Positions 46,175 to 47,633 of a DNA stretch of 47,633 nt are shown piece by piece. Source of the DNA: an uncultured Bartonella sp. (GTDB taxonomy: Bacteria; Pseudomonadota; Alphaproteobacteria; Rhizobiales; Rhizobiaceae). Positions within the stretch are counted from its first letter, which is position 1. The number at the start of each line of letters is the position of its first letter. A program made the translations under genes and the position numbers. Under the pieces are notes generated by a model. The model worked only from the letters and a program-made list of their open reading frames with translations, ran no database searches and had not been told where the DNA came from. The stretch covers positions 1-47,633 of the forward strand of contig CAMLBF010000011.1 of assembly GCA_946478235.1 (NCBI GenBank). Reading direction: 5' to 3'.

Positions 46175-47633
46175 ATGAACCAAATTTTACATAAAACACT
46201 TTTAGATACCTTATTGGATCCAACACAGAAAAATCCTTTCTCAAAATCATTTGCTTTTGATTGGACACGCAGCGCGGGTAACACCTCACGTATCAAAGGT
46301 GATTTCAGTGAAGGCCGTGAATACATTGGCACAGATCAGGACGACACAGTCGTCATTACAGGCAATGTAATTGGCGGCGATAAAAATCCAACCAGCATTG
46401 ACTTATTAGATGGCAACGATACATTGACCGTCAGAGGCAGACTCATTGCCAAAGAAGGACAATATCTTTCTATTACTGGCGGTGAGGGAAATAAAACAAT
46501 CAATCTAAATAGTGGAATTGATTTTACTTCAACACGAACCGATCAATTTGACAAATCGTCTGTCAACATCTCATTTTCGGGATCTGGAGATAATACAATA
46601 AATGTCAAAGGTGATATCATTTTAAATGCCTCAATGCCCGAAAGCTACTTAAATTATAATACAAATTTGAGATTTAATTTAAGTAATTATGCCGAAGAAG
46701 ATATAAAGACTGTAAATATTATAGATATAAATGGAAGCATTATTTCTTATGGCAATAATGATATATCGTTCTATTTAGATGGATATGAAAATTCGTTCCT
46801 CGTTAATAATGATGTAATACTTAACCAAGATTCAAAATTGAGTGTTGGCTTTTACGGACATGACAACACCGTCGAGGTTTATGGAGATTTTGTCATTGAT
46901 AATGCTACAGCTTCGTTTGAAGAAGTAGGAACTCATGGTTCAACACTATCTGTTTATATTGATGGACAGTTAAAGATTATTGATGGTACTTTTTTTTGGT
47001 TATCAGATGATACAGATAACCCCACATTTACCTTTAATGATATTTCCATAACAAATGGCTCATTCGACATAGATTGCGCTTACGGCTTTAAGTCAAGTAT
47101 GACTATTAATGGCAATATTGAAGTTAACAATGGAGGTGAGATCAATATAAATTTATTTTCTCAGGATATCAGCACAATAGAAATAGACGGACAAATTATA
47201 CTACATGGCGCTAAAACAGGAAATCAAAGTTATTCGTATATCACCTCTGATTATGGAGATGACCTGTACAGCCTTTTAGGTGGAATTTACAACGACAATA
47301 CAACTTTCACAATCGACAGCTATCTTGGAAATGACGATATTTATATCGGGAATATGTCAGCAACGAACAATGGCAAAAATATAATTGATGCTGGAGATGA
47401 CAATGATACTATCAAGATCTGCGGTGATATTTCTGTGTCAAACGGTGGAACAAACAGCATTTTTGCAGGCGAAGGTGATGATATTATCACGTTGGACGGC
47501 CACGTTAGCGCTGGCGCTTTGAATATAGAGGGTGGAAATGGTAATGACACCTTGGTGTTGTCAGCTGTGACACAAAACTTATTTGAAGCAGATTATAAAG
47601 AATGGCTGACAGATCTTTCTTCAACCGGTTCAC
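46175..47633 (+). CDS. Array gene 11: RTX-like beta-solenoid repeat protein, cut by window end
   Basis: At least 486 codons, open to the last base of the window. ATG at 46175 preceded by ACGGGGATG. My translation begins MNQILHKTLLDTLLDPTQKN, then SFAFDWTRSAG and GTDQDDTVVITGNVIGG, followed by LLDGNDTLTVRGRLIAKEGQ. Late solenoid coils are well formed: GNMSATNNGKNIIDAGDDND, GDISVSNGGTNSIFAGEGDD and GHVSAGALNIEGGNGNDTLV, with turns 24-25 residues apart. It then enters the conserved C-terminal region (FEADYKEWLTDLSSTGS), where the window stops. The missing part should be about 110-120 residues. It belongs to the third subfamily by its N-terminus. Confidence 0.85.
   Translation, partial: MNQILHKTLLDTLLDPTQKNPFSKSFAFDWTRSAGNTSRIKGDFSEGREYIGTDQDDTVVITGNVIGGDKNPTSIDLLDGNDTLTVRGRLIAKEGQYLSITGGEGNKTINLNSGIDFTSTRTDQFDKSSVNISFSGSGDNTINVKGDIILNASMPESYLNYNTNLRFNLSNYAEEDIKTVNIIDINGSIISYGNNDISFYLDGYENSFLVNNDVILNQDSKLSVGFYGHDNTVEVYGDFVIDNATASFEEVGTHGSTLSVYIDGQLKIIDGTFFWLSDDTDNPTFTFNDISITNGSFDIDCAYGFKSSMTINGNIEVNNGGEININLFSQDISTIEIDGQIILHGAKTGNQSYSYITSDYGDDLYSLLGGIYNDNTTFTIDSYLGNDDIYIGNMSATNNGKNIIDAGDDNDTIKICGDISVSNGGTNSIFAGEGDDIITLDGHVSAGALNIEGGNGNDTLVLSAVTQNLFEADYKEWLTDLSSTGS

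Noticed and set aside
23965..47633. Array as autotransporter or filamentous haemagglutinin passengers
   Set aside because: No Sec signal peptide, no TPS domain and no C-terminal beta-barrel are visible in any complete member.

Overview
The window looks like a chromosomal segment of a low-GC alphaproteobacterium of the Hyphomicrobiales (Rhizobiales). The clues are MmcB, DUF2794, a CoaBC with the alphaproteobacterial flap, a sitABCD locus with a divergent Irr-like Fur-family regulator, a ubiE-ubiB pair, and an sRNA with CTCCTCCC hairpin loops of the rhizobial 'cuckoo' type. AT-rich base composition suggests a Bartonella-like lineage. That placement is inference, because no rRNA or typing marker is present.

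Left part (1 to about 23.0 kb) is ordinary core genome. It holds a 7-bp tandem repeat at the edge; an arylesterase-mmcB pair divergent from a ybbA-ybbP-type ABC exporter; a Bax-inhibitor-1 membrane protein; DUF2794; an EEP-family phosphodiesterase convergent with a cardiolipin synthase; HdeD; a small RlpA-like protein; a YbaN/DUF454 protein; and an L,D-transpeptidase lipoprotein. These are followed by an anti-Shine-Dalgarno sRNA with three hairpins, a family-25 glycosyltransferase, the sitABCD manganese/iron importer with its divergent regulator and two TTGCAAA...TTTGCAA palindromes, a PepSY-like protein, upp, ubiE-ubiB, and coaBC fused to an N-terminal ribbon-helix-helix (FitA/Arc-like) segment.

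Right part (about 23.9 kb to the end) is the unusual region: eleven consecutive same-strand paralogues (the last cut by the window end) of a large Asp/Asn/Gly/Ser/Thr-rich repeat protein I cannot assign to a named family. Each has a short conserved N-terminal helix motif (KTFLDSLLDPTSQLF-like), an immediate GTxxDDT motif, a long variable body of roughly 22-25-residue beta-solenoid-like units with RTX-like GGxGxD turns, and a strongly conserved C-terminal region ending in FDNNNFLHEMEQQAQ plus an Ala/His-rich tail. None has a Sec signal peptide, a lipobox or a recognisable outer-membrane barrel. They form three subfamilies in order: genes 1-4, 5-7 and 8-11. Some pairs share long identical 3' blocks (416 bp between genes 1 and 4; 500 bp between genes 6 and 7), while their bodies diverge. 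Intragenic repeat number also varies. Intergenic spacers carry repeated GGAGCCCC hairpins (after genes 1-6) or individual terminators (after genes 7-10), and genes 5-7 share a structured leader with an attenuator-like hairpin.

My reading, as inference, is a recombining multigene family of exported or surface proteins, possibly type I-secreted, with constant ends and variable middles. No secretion machinery is visible in this window, so the export route is unproven.
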